A stretch of DNA of 36,100 bases, from contig NZ_JAAMPF010000013.1 in assembly GCF_011074795.1 (NCBI RefSeq), forward strand, positions 1 through 36,100. The letters are read 5' to 3'. The stretch comes from Marinobacter salicampi (lineage in GTDB: Bacteria > Pseudomonadota > Gammaproteobacteria > Pseudomonadales > Oleiphilaceae). The notes under the pieces are model-generated. The model had not been told where the DNA came from. It ran no database searches and worked only from the letters and a program-made list of their open reading frames with translations. Both the position numbers and the translations under genes were made by a program. Below, piece by piece: positions 24,867 to 32,096 of the stretch; position 1 is the stretch's first letter; every line of letters starts with the position of its first letter.

Positions 24867-25480
24867 TCACCTGTCTCCTGAAAGTTTTCCACCATAAGGA
24901 AGATCTTCTGCCTCGCTCTGTGTAAAAGCACTCGTAGGTTAGAGGGGCTGACATCAAGAATGTTACACAAATCTTCCGATTTATGCTGGTGGGCTTCGTA
25001 GAGTATCAGGGCAGAACGTTGGGTCTCTGGCAGGGCGCTCAGATGTTTATCGAGACAGTCGCCAAGGGCGTCGTTTTCCATCAGGGCTTCGGCAGATTCG
25101 TCGATTCGGAGCTTGGGGGGCACCGACCAGCGACCGTTCGGCCGAAAGCGCTCGGCAAGTTCGGGTTCAAGGCTGTCCGAGAAGTCGGTGCTGACCTCGC
25201 GTTTCGAGCGACGCAGACTGTTCTTGGCCCGGTTGGCCACGATTCTGTGGAGCCAGGTTTTAAGCCCGGAGCGGCCTTCGAACTTATGGATTGCGTCTAT
25301 AACCGTAACCCAGCAGTCCTGAACAACCTCCTCGGCACTTGAGTTGTCCAGGTAAAAACGGGCCACGGCAAGCATGCCTGATGAGTAGAGCCGGACAGCC
25401 TGGCGATACTCGGATTCGCTGCCTGCCTTAAGGCCTGCGATCAGCGTGGCTTCATCGACGGAGGCTGGAACGGATGTCAT
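24860..25480 (-). CDS. ECF-type RNA polymerase sigma factor
   Basis: A 206-residue ECF sigma factor. Region 2 is at about 25-95 (SSAEEVVQDCWVTVIDAIHKF, a long version of the region 2.1-2.4 helix; then LKTWLHRIVANRAKN). Region 4 is at about 140-195 (LPETQRSALILYEAHQHKSEDLC and SPSNLRVLLHRARQKI, given as separate pieces). The linker between them is longer than usual and rich in charged residues. The anti-sigma gene overlaps its end. The start ATG at 25480 has a poor Shine-Dalgarno sequence. A palindrome shared with the TetR/AhpD operators lies 20 nt upstream, so the sigma gene is probably under TetR control. Confidence 0.93.
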   Translation of the reverse strand: MTSVPASVDEATLIAGLKAGSESEYRQAVRLYSSGMLAVARFYLDNSSAEEVVQDCWVTVIDAIHKFEGRSGLKTWLHRIVANRAKNSLRRSKREVSTDFSDSLEPELAERFRPNGRWSVPPKLRIDESAEALMENDALGDCLDKHLSALPETQRSALILYEAHQHKSEDLCNILDVSPSNLRVLLHRARQKIFLMVENFQETGEC

Positions 25481-25499
25481 AGGATGTCTGCATTATTAA

Positions 25500-25513
25500 T
25501 GAGTGGTCACTCA
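25500..25513. promoter_or_regulatory. TetR-type operator in front of the ECF sigma gene
   Basis: TGAGTGGTCACTCA is a 14-bp inverted repeat except for the two central bases, 20 nt upstream of the sigma start codon. It matches the two sites at 26291-26310 and 26330-26345. Confidence 0.65.
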
Positions 25514-25602
25514 AAAATAGTAGACCCTTGCCGCCCGTAGATCCACCCCAGGGCATGATATCCATTGTATTTAGTGAAGGTATTTGCGTTGCTCAAAGCC
25601 GA

Positions 25603-26202
25603 CTACGTCCGGTACTGGTCCAGCAAGCCGGCCATGTCATCCCCGAGCTGCAGGACGCTGCGGGCAGATGTGTCCCGCTGGGCAAACGATCTCAGACCCA
25701 TGATCTGTGCCTGCAGGAGTCGCGCAAGCCTGGCGCAGTCAACTTCAGGCTTCAGTTCACCATGAGCCTTGGCCTGCTCCAGGGCTTCGGCCAGGCCGTG
25801 TTCGATACTTGCCAGCAGAGCGTTCACCTGCCTGGCAATAGGCTCGTTGACATTACTGACTTCAAGCAGTGTTTTGACGATCATGCAGGCCCGGGAGGGG
25901 GCAGGGCAGCCGGGGACACAGGCGCTGGCGATATCCCTCAGATACTGCTGCAGGCCTGGAATTATAAATTCATAATCGGCCAAATGACCAACCAGATGCT
26001 GGCTTCCCTTTTCTGCATAGGTATTGAGGGCCTCACTGAATAAGCCATCTTTGCTGCCAAATGCCGCATAAATACTGCCCGGCCGCATATCCAGCGCGTG
26101 CTCGATCTGTTTGATGGAAGAGGCGTGATAACCCTTTTCCCAGAACAGAACTACCGCCTTTTCCAGTGCAGCCTGCCTATCGTAGCGTGCAACTCTAGCC
26201 AT
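25603..26202 (-). CDS. TetR/AcrR-family transcriptional repressor
   Basis: A 199-residue TetR-family regulator. The HTH at about 9-55 reads ALEKAVVLFWEKGYHASSI and IEHALDMRPGSIYAAFGSKDGLF (the second element is given as two adjoining parts in the family). The C-terminal part has the TetR_C-like ACVPGCPAPSRACMIVKTL and later helices that bind a ligand, not identifiable. It carries three cysteines within 14 residues (about 93-106), which could make it redox-sensitive. It is divergent from an AhpD-like gene, with two operator-like palindromes in the gap and one in front of the ECF sigma gene downstream. Autoregulation is inferred. Confidence 0.92.
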   Translation of the reverse strand: MARVARYDRQAALEKAVVLFWEKGYHASSIKQIEHALDMRPGSIYAAFGSKDGLFSEALNTYAEKGSQHLVGHLADYEFIIPGLQQYLRDIASACVPGCPAPSRACMIVKTLLEVSNVNEPIARQVNALLASIEHGLAEALEQAKAHGELKPEVDCARLARLLQAQIMGLRSFAQRDTSARSVLQLGDDMAGLLDQYRT

Positions 26203-26290
26203 ATATCAGGACATCTCGTAACGGCGCATTGGGGGCCTCCGGACCTTGGTCCGACCGGGGCTTAAAACCTGGTTCATTACTCGAATTATA

Positions 26291-26310
26291 TATTGAATGA
26301 ACACTCAATA
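26291..26310. promoter_or_regulatory. TetR operator candidate 1
   Basis: TATTGAATGAACACTCAATA is a 20-bp palindrome with 16 of 20 positions symmetric. It lies in the divergent gap between the TetR and AhpD-like genes, 89 nt from the TetR start. Confidence 0.7.
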
Positions 26311-26329
26311 ACAGTTAGCGTGGCTGTTG

Positions 26330-26345
26330 TTGAGTGACCGCTCAA
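26330..26345. promoter_or_regulatory. TetR operator candidate 2
   Basis: TTGAGTGACCGCTCAA is a second palindrome of the same family, 48 nt before the AhpD-like start and 19 nt from operator 1. Two sites in the same gap fit autoregulation plus control of the target gene. Confidence 0.7.
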
Positions 26346-26392
26346 ATATACCCTGTCGGGTGGTGTACCCGTCTCACAACGAGGATTTCTCG

Positions 26393-26947
26393 ATGACTGA
26401 CTTTACGCTTCATGACCTGCAATCAGCCCCAGCCCAATCCAAACCCCTGCTCGAGGGTTCGGTAAAGGCCTTTGGGATGATCCCTGGTTTGCATGCAGTT
26501 ATGGCTGAGGCTCCCGGCGTGCTTGAGGGTTACAAGAAACTTCACGAGCTGGTGCTCGGCAGCAGTTTTGATAACGATGAAAAAACCGTTGTATGGCAGA
26601 CCATCAATGTTGAGCATGCCTGCCACTACTGCGTACCTGCGCATACCGGCATCGCCAAGATGATGGAAGTAAGGGATGAAATTACCGATGCCCTGCGTAA
26701 CGAGTCTGCGCTACCCAGCGACAAGCTCGAGGCCCTGCGAACCTTTACCCTGGCGGTTGTTCGCAAGCGTGGTGAAGTCGGCCAGGAAGATCTCAAGGCC
26801 TTTGCCGACGCCGGTTATGGCCAGCGGCAGGTGCTCGAGGTGATTCTGGTGGTGTCCCAGAAGGTTATGAGTAACTACATCAATTACATCGCCCAAACAC
26901 CGGTGGATGAGCCTTTCCGGAAGTTTGAATGGCACAGCGCCACCTGA
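26393..26947 (+). CDS. AhpD/carboxymuconolactone decarboxylase-like protein
   Basis: A 184-residue protein of the AhpD-like alkylhydroperoxidase/CMD fold. The active-site signature EHACHYCVPAHT holds the C77-x2-C80 redox pair followed by the histidine, as in AhpD-type peroxidases rather than true CMD enzymes. The ATG at 26393 has a GAGG at good spacing; an upstream in-frame start at 26327 would cover operator 2 and is rejected. The gene is divergent from the TetR regulator and is its likely target. A role in peroxide or organic radical detoxification is inferred. An electron donor is unknown. Confidence 0.9.
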   Translation: MTDFTLHDLQSAPAQSKPLLEGSVKAFGMIPGLHAVMAEAPGVLEGYKKLHELVLGSSFDNDEKTVVWQTINVEHACHYCVPAHTGIAKMMEVRDEITDALRNESALPSDKLEALRTFTLAVVRKRGEVGQEDLKAFADAGYGQRQVLEVILVVSQKVMSNYINYIAQTPVDEPFRKFEWHSAT

Positions 26948-27020
26948 ACGGCAAAAGTCCACCTGGACGGAACATCGTTCTGCCTGAACGGACCGTGGTT
27001 CTGAGAGTGCAGCTTTACCG

Positions 27021-27043
27021 ACCGGCTCAGCCTGCGAGCCGGT
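27021..27043. terminator. Hairpin overlapping the PilZ stop
   Basis: ACCGGCTC (27021-27028) and GAGCCGGT (27036-27043) form a perfect 8-bp stem with a 7-nt loop between the convergent AhpD-like and PilZ genes. No T tract is present on the minus strand; TATAAAA follows on plus. Termination is possible but weakly supported. Confidence 0.35.
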
Positions 27044-27401
27044 TATAAAAGCCTTCTATGCGGGACAGAGCATTGTCGATTGCCCGTGAGTAGGCTTTTT
27101 TCTCATGGGCATAGCTGAATTCGATTCCTACCCGGTACCCTGCCTGGTATTTGTGCACGCCGACCACCCGAGCGGCAATGCGGGATTCGGAAATGTATTT
27201 ACCGGAAAAGTCGAGAAAGAGGCGAGTGCCCGGCTCAAGAGGCCGTGGCGAAATCACCGCCATGCCGTAGCGGTTGAGGTCCAGGCAATTCACGGTTACG
27301 GGCAGTTTCTCCCGGCCCAGGAACCCCCGCTCACGCAGGCATACCTTCAGGCATTGCGCTTCGTATCGGTCTTTGATTCTGCGATCGTCGTCAGTTGTCA
27401 T
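27027..27401 (-). CDS. PilZ-domain c-di-GMP-binding protein
   Basis: A 124-residue single-domain PilZ protein. The N-terminal Arg-rich segment (DDRRIKDRY) and the downstream DLNRYGMAV motif at about 41-49 match the RxxxR and (D/N)x(S/N)xxG c-di-GMP-binding motifs in altered form; the second motif has Asn-Arg in place of the usual Ser, so binding strength is uncertain. A beta-barrel core and a C-terminal helix (YSRAIDNALSRIEGFYN) follow. It is a likely receptor for c-di-GMP made by cyclases such as the one at 1834-3630, which is not adjacent. It stands alone; a hairpin at 27021-27043 overlaps its stop. Confidence 0.85.
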   Translation of the reverse strand: MTTDDDRRIKDRYEAQCLKVCLRERGFLGREKLPVTVNCLDLNRYGMAVISPRPLEPGTRLFLDFSGKYISESRIAARVVGVHKYQAGYRVGIEFSYAHEKKAYSRAIDNALSRIEGFYNRLAG

Positions 27402-27582
27402 GGTCCGGCATCCGAGCGTCGAAGTTTATTGTTGTACTGATCACATGGGTGTGCTGCCCAAATAGATCAGGATCTGACAGTTTAGTAAGGGGACATTTGT
27501 CTGAGAAATTACCGTGCCAATAACTGGGACGCACGTCTCATTCTGTCATCCGGCAGTTCCCTCTACTTTTACCCGACAGACG

Positions 27583-27864
27583 CTAAACCCGCGTGCTGAT
27601 CAGGCTGCCCCGCCGGTCTTCCAGGGCCGCCGGCTTTGCCGTGCGATGGTCCAGGAGAATCGGGCTCCGGCGTGAACGCCGCTTGCGGCGATCCTCGCCA
27701 TCAAACGCCATCTGTTTCCGGCGCCGGTCAGGTTGCCTCCGGCGTTCACGAAGGCGCTCCCGGGGCGGAGCCTTGACCGTATCGACCCGGGGTGTCCGCT
27801 GGCTGTCGCTGTGCCTGGGGTCCATCTCGGTCAGCGGTACGGGTGTCGTGCGTACTATGTCCAT
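27583..27864 (-). CDS. Small Arg-rich protein of unknown function
   Basis: A 93-residue, very basic and probably disordered protein. It has ERRRQPDRRRKQ and EDRRKRRSRRS clusters followed by a DRR repeat near the C-terminus. No domain is recognised. An in-frame TTG at 27909 would give 108 residues, but a -10 (GATAAT) lies only 5 nt from it, so the ATG at 27864 is preferred. The frame is open, and codon use is biased by Arg. It is divergent from the Lon-like gene. Binding of nucleic acid or polyphosphate is possible but unproven. Confidence 0.55.
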   Translation of the reverse strand: MDIVRTTPVPLTEMDPRHSDSQRTPRVDTVKAPPRERLRERRRQPDRRRKQMAFDGEDRRKRRSRRSPILLDHRTAKPAALEDRRGSLISTRV

Positions 27865-27913
27865 CGGTGTCCACTGATCCCTGTTGTGGCTAATGGGTAA
27901 CGGGTTCAAATAA

Positions 27914-27942
27914 ATTATCGGCGCTTTCGTACAAAACTTGAA
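27914..27942 (-). promoter_or_regulatory. Candidate promoter of the Arg-rich gene
   Basis: On the minus strand, TTCAAG and GATAAT (27919-27914) are separated by 17 nt. The -10 matches 5 of 6 bases; the -35 is weak. Confidence 0.4.
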
Positions 27943-28081
27943 CTGTATAGAAAATAAACATTACAGACTCGGTACACCGAAACTTCGGGACGAAAGGCGA
28001 CACAAGGTGTGTCAGGTTCTACAATGGCCAACTTAAACCCAGTTCAAATTCTACACAGCCACTTCGTTACAGGACCGCATC

Positions 28082-30490
28082 TTGAAGTCATTGCCCCTGC
28101 ACCAGCTTTACAAAGCCTGCGTACTCAAGGAATTTCCGTTCAAAACCACCCGTCAACTGGAGCCCCTGGCTGAAATTGTCGGCCAGAACCGTGCCCAGGA
28201 AGCGGTCCGGTTTGCCCTGGCGATGCCCCATGGGGGCTATAACGTCTATGCGGTGGGACGCAACGGCCTGGGCAAGCGGACCATGATGTTGCGCTACCTT
28301 GAGCACCATGCCGATACTGAGCACAAGAGCCACGACTGGTGCTATGTCGCGAACTTCGAAGAGCCACGGTCGCCCCGTGTCCTGAGGCTGCCCTCCGGCC
28401 GGGGCCAGGCCCTCAAGCAGGACATGGACCGCCTCATGTCCCGGCTTATGAAAGTCATACCCCAGACCTTCGACAGCGACAGCTTTCTTGAACGTGCCGA
28501 CCAGCTCAAGAATGAGTACAGCAAAAAGCAGGAAGACGAGCTGGAAAAAGTGGCCGAACAGGCCAAACGCAAGAAAGTTAGCCTGACCATCACCACTCCC
28601 GGCGGCTATCGCCTGGTGGCCATGCAGGGCAGCGAGCCCCATACCGTGGAGTCGTTCGAGAAGCTGACCGAAGAACAGCGGGCCAAGTTCGAGGATTCCA
28701 TCAACAAGCTGGAGAAGAAACTCCGTGGCGCGCTGCGCAAACTGGCTGAGTGGGAGCAGGAATACGTTGACAAACAGCAGGCGCTCAACGAGGAAACTCT
28801 TGAGGGTATTGCCGGACCGCAGTTTGACGAGCTGATTGAAAGGTACACGGACCAGCCGGAGGTGGTTGCCTACCTGAAAGCGGTACGCAACGATCTGGCC
28901 GACAGCCTGGACATCTTCCTGGAAGACAACGAGGAGCAGGCTGCCATTGCCTACGCTTCCCTCGACCGGAAACTGCCCCGCCGCTATCAGATCAATCTGC
29001 TGGTGCACCACAAAGGGCCGGATGTGCCCATGGTGGTGGAAGACAACCCTACCTACCACAACCTGTTCGGCTATGTGGAAAATGTCACCTTCAAGGGCAC
29101 TGTGTTTACCGATTTTTCCCTGATCCGCCCGGGCAGCCTGCACAAGGCCAACGGCGGTTACCTGTTGATGGACGCCATCAAGGTGCTAGAGCAGCCTTTT
29201 GTCTGGGACGGCCTGAAGCGGGCGCTTCGCTCCCGTTCCCTGCAGATCAATTCCCTCGAGCGGGAGCTGACCCTGTCGGGGACCATCTCGCTGGAACCGG
29301 AAGAAATCCCCCTTGACGTCAAGATCGTGCTGTTTGGTGATCGTGAGACCTGGATGCTGCTGCAGGAGTACGACCCCGAGTTTGCGGAACTGTTCCGGGT
29401 AACGGCGGATTTCGAGAACGAGATGAGGCGAACGCCCGAGAGCCAGCTCCTGTACGCCAAGTTTATAGCGAGCTTGGTGATCGAAAAGAAACTGCTGCAC
29501 TGCGACCAGAAAGCCGTCGCCCGCGTGATTGAACACAGCGCCCGTATGGCAGAGCACCAGGATCGGCTGTCCCTGCACGCGGCCGATATTGCCAACCTGC
29601 TGCGCGAGTCCGATTACTGGGCCCGCCAGGCCAACGCTAACCTGATCCGGGCAAGCCATGTGGAGCAGGCCCTGGCCAGTGCCCGTTACCGTAGCAGCCG
29701 CATTCGGGACCAGTTCTACGACTCCATTACTGAAGGCACAACACTGGTGACCACCAGCGGCCATCGAGTCGGCCAGGTCAACGCGCTTTCCGTGCTGTCC
29801 ACCGGGGGCTTTGAGTTTGGCCTGTCCAACCGGATTACTGCCAACTGCTACTATGGTGATGGTGATGTGATCGATATCGAGCGGGACGTGAAGCTGGGGG
29901 GCAATATACACTCCAAGGGCGTGATGATACTCACCTCCTGGCTGGCGTCACACTTTGCAGCCAGCGAGCCGATGTACCTGTCCGCCAGTCTCACGTTTGA
30001 ACAGAACTACGGTGAAGTGGACGGGGACAGCGCCTCACTGGCTGAGCTTTGTGCGCTGGTGTCAGCCCTGTCAGGACTGCCGGTGCGTCAGGACCTGGCG
30101 ATAACCGGCTCCATCAACCAGTTTGGCGAAGTCCAGCCTATTGGCGGTGCCAACGAGAAAATAGAAGGCTTTTTCCAGACCTGCAGGCTGACCGAAGTGA
30201 CGGGCACCCAAGGTGTCATCCTTCCCCATATCAATGTCCAGAACCTGATGCTGGAGAGCGACGTGATTGATGCCGTACGCAAGGGTACCTTTACGGTCTA
30301 CAGCGTCAGCCATGCGGAAGAGGCGATTACGCTTCTGCTGGGGCGCCCGGCAGGTAAGGCGGACGACAAAGGCCGCTACCCCAAGCAAAGCGTGTTTGGC
30401 ATGATCCAGCAGAGACTGGAAGTGCTTCGGGAGCAGGAGCGCCAGGAGCACCATGGTCATGACAAAAACAAGGATCCATCGATTCATTGA
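28082..30490 (+). CDS. Lon-like ATP-dependent protease (LonB/YcbZ type)
   Basis: An 802-residue protein of the bacterial Lon-like (COG1067-type) protease group. An N-terminal AAA region has a modified Walker A, GRNGLGKRT (K65), followed by a long coiled coil (about 140-240, rich in Lys and Glu). The AAA core has GGYLLMDA as the Walker B-like strand. The C-terminal protease domain carries the Ser/Lys dyad, S650 in VDGDSASLAEL and K693 in GGANEKIEGF, 43 residues apart as in E. coli Lon. The start is TTG at 28082 with AGGA upstream; no other good start is near. It probably degrades specific or damaged proteins. A peptidase gene begins 36 nt downstream, so both may be in one operon. Confidence 0.92.
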   Translation: MKSLPLHQLYKACVLKEFPFKTTRQLEPLAEIVGQNRAQEAVRFALAMPHGGYNVYAVGRNGLGKRTMMLRYLEHHADTEHKSHDWCYVANFEEPRSPRVLRLPSGRGQALKQDMDRLMSRLMKVIPQTFDSDSFLERADQLKNEYSKKQEDELEKVAEQAKRKKVSLTITTPGGYRLVAMQGSEPHTVESFEKLTEEQRAKFEDSINKLEKKLRGALRKLAEWEQEYVDKQQALNEETLEGIAGPQFDELIERYTDQPEVVAYLKAVRNDLADSLDIFLEDNEEQAAIAYASLDRKLPRRYQINLLVHHKGPDVPMVVEDNPTYHNLFGYVENVTFKGTVFTDFSLIRPGSLHKANGGYLLMDAIKVLEQPFVWDGLKRALRSRSLQINSLERELTLSGTISLEPEEIPLDVKIVLFGDRETWMLLQEYDPEFAELFRVTADFENEMRRTPESQLLYAKFIASLVIEKKLLHCDQKAVARVIEHSARMAEHQDRLSLHAADIANLLRESDYWARQANANLIRASHVEQALASARYRSSRIRDQFYDSITEGTTLVTTSGHRVGQVNALSVLSTGGFEFGLSNRITANCYYGDGDVIDIERDVKLGGNIHSKGVMILTSWLASHFAASEPMYLSASLTFEQNYGEVDGDSASLAELCALVSALSGLPVRQDLAITGSINQFGEVQPIGGANEKIEGFFQTCRLTEVTGTQGVILPHINVQNLMLESDVIDAVRKGTFTVYSVSHAEEAITLLLGRPAGKADDKGRYPKQSVFGMIQQRLEVLREQERQEHHGHDKNKDPSIH

Positions 30491-30526
30491 TGGACGCAAA
30501 GGCAAAGTAGAGGAGTGACGGGCTGG

Positions 30527-31378
30527 ATGAAGGGATCGGTTTTTACAATCGGGCTGATGGCTCTGCTGGCCTGTTTCCAGGCCCAGGCTGACACCTTGAC
30601 ACTGGACGGTCCCTTGTCCCAGGGCTCGCTGGTGCGTGGCCAGGCGGCCGCCGGTAGCGAGGTCAGGCTCAATGACGAGCCGGTGCGCACCACTGAGGAT
30701 GGCCGCTTTGTTATCGGCTTTGGTCGCACCGCCGAGCTGAGCCAGCGACTGGTGATCATAACGCCCGAGGGCCAGCGCGAAATCAGGGAGCTTCAGCTTC
30801 AGGAACGGGACTACGATGTCCAGCGTATCGAAGGTGTGCCAGCCCGAACCGTCACGCCTTCGGAGGAGAGCCTCGAACGTATCAGGCGCGAAGCGGACCA
30901 GGTAAGACTGGTGCGTTCGGAGGATTCGGACCTTACGGGATTTCTGGGCGAGTTTGTCTGGCCTGCCGAAGGGCGTATCAGTGGCGTCTATGGTTCCCAG
31001 AGGGTCTACAACGGCGAGCCCCGCTCTCCCCATTTCGGGATCGATATTGCCGCTCCCCGGGGCGCCCCGGTGATTGCTCCGGCGGATGGCATGATAACTC
31101 TGGCGGCTCCGGATTTGTTCTATTCCGGCGGAACACTCATTATTGACCACGGTCATGGGGTAAGTTCCACTTTTCTGCATTTGTCGGAGTTTGAGGTTAG
31201 TCTTGGGGCAGAGGTCAGGCAGGGCGACCTTATTGCCCGGGTCGGAAGTTCGGGCCGGTCCACGGGCCCGCATCTGGACTGGCGGGTGAACTGGTTCGAC
31301 GTCAGGGTGGATCCCACCCTTATTGCACCGGGGCAGAAAGGCGGCCATACGCCAGTCCTTGCGTTTCCGGTGAAATAG
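30527..31378 (+). CDS. Exported M23-family peptidase with HxD motif
   Basis: A 283-residue exported LytM/M23-type protein. A signal peptide (about 1-22) precedes a beta-rich region (about 25-130) and the LytM domain (about 150-270). Of the usual zinc and catalytic residues, H169 and D173 (HFGID) and H218 (FLHLSE) are present, but the HxH motif reads H249-L250-D251, so one zinc-binding His is replaced by Asp. It may be an altered peptidase or an activator-like protein without activity. The ATG at 30527 is preferred to GTG at 30515, which lies in the Shine-Dalgarno sequence. It follows the Lon-like gene by 36 nt and is followed by the two-component genes. Confidence 0.88.
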   Translation: MKGSVFTIGLMALLACFQAQADTLTLDGPLSQGSLVRGQAAAGSEVRLNDEPVRTTEDGRFVIGFGRTAELSQRLVIITPEGQREIRELQLQERDYDVQRIEGVPARTVTPSEESLERIRREADQVRLVRSEDSDLTGFLGEFVWPAEGRISGVYGSQRVYNGEPRSPHFGIDIAAPRGAPVIAPADGMITLAAPDLFYSGGTLIIDHGHGVSSTFLHLSEFEVSLGAEVRQGDLIARVGSSGRSTGPHLDWRVNWFDVRVDPTLIAPGQKGGHTPVLAFPVK

Positions 31379-31425
31379 TCAGCCTGGCCGGGCAATAACA
31401 ACACGAAGAGAATGGAGAACATCAG

Positions 31426-32052
31426 ATGAGTGACATTCAGCAGACCGTCTATGTAGTGGAAGACGATGAGGCAGTCAGGGATTCTCTGGAACTGTTGCTC
31501 AAGTCGGCCGGCAAGGAGGTGCGGACCTATCGCACCGCCAATGCCTTTCTCAACGACTACTCCGACAAAATGGCTGGCTGTATTGTCCTGGATATTCGGA
31601 TGCCCGGTATGGACGGCCTGGAGCTGCAGAAAAAACTGAATGAGCGCCACTCCATTCTGCCCATCATCTTTGTGACCGGCCACGGCGATGTGCCCATGGC
31701 GGTGGACGCCATGAAAGAGGGTGCCATCGACTTCATCCAGAAGCCCTACCGGGAAGGGGCCCTGCTGGAGAAAATAGAGAATGCACTGGAACTGGACCGG
31801 GAACAGCGCAAGACCCTGGGTGAGAAGCAGGAGATAGTCCGGCGTATCAAAACCCTCACGCCCCGGGAAAGCGAAATCATGGGGCGCATGATCGCCGGCC
31901 AAGCCAATAAGGTCATAGCCATCGAGCTAGACATCAGCCAGCGCACGGTTGAGATCCATCGTTCAAGGGTCATGCATAAAATGGGCACCCACTCCCTGGC
32001 ACACCTGGTCAGAATGGTGCTGTCAGTAAAGGACCGTATCGACTTAGGCTGA
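31426..32052 (+). CDS. FixJ-type response regulator
   Basis: A 208-residue two-component regulator. The receiver domain has the acidic pair D13/D14, the phosphoacceptor D56, T84 and K106. A LuxR/FixJ-type HTH follows at about 144-200 (LTPRESEIMGRMIAGQANK; ISQRTVEIHRSRVM). It is expected to bind DNA when phosphorylated by the kinase encoded 44 nt downstream. Targets are unknown. It follows the M23 gene by 47 nt and a shared transcript is possible. Confidence 0.95.
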   Translation: MSDIQQTVYVVEDDEAVRDSLELLLKSAGKEVRTYRTANAFLNDYSDKMAGCIVLDIRMPGMDGLELQKKLNERHSILPIIFVTGHGDVPMAVDAMKEGAIDFIQKPYREGALLEKIENALELDREQRKTLGEKQEIVRRIKTLTPRESEIMGRMIAGQANKVIAIELDISQRTVEIHRSRVMHKMGTHSLAHLVRMVLSVKDRIDLG

Positions 32053-32096
32053 ATAGGCCGCCAAGATACGGGCACTCCCTGAATTGGCCCGACCTT

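Noticed and set aside
28088..29143. Minus-strand open frame of 351 codons
   Set aside because: It is antisense to the Lon-like protease gene, which has clear motifs.
30071..31348. Minus-strand open frame of 425 codons
   Set aside because: It covers the end of the Lon-like gene and the M23 gene in antisense, without any recognised domain.
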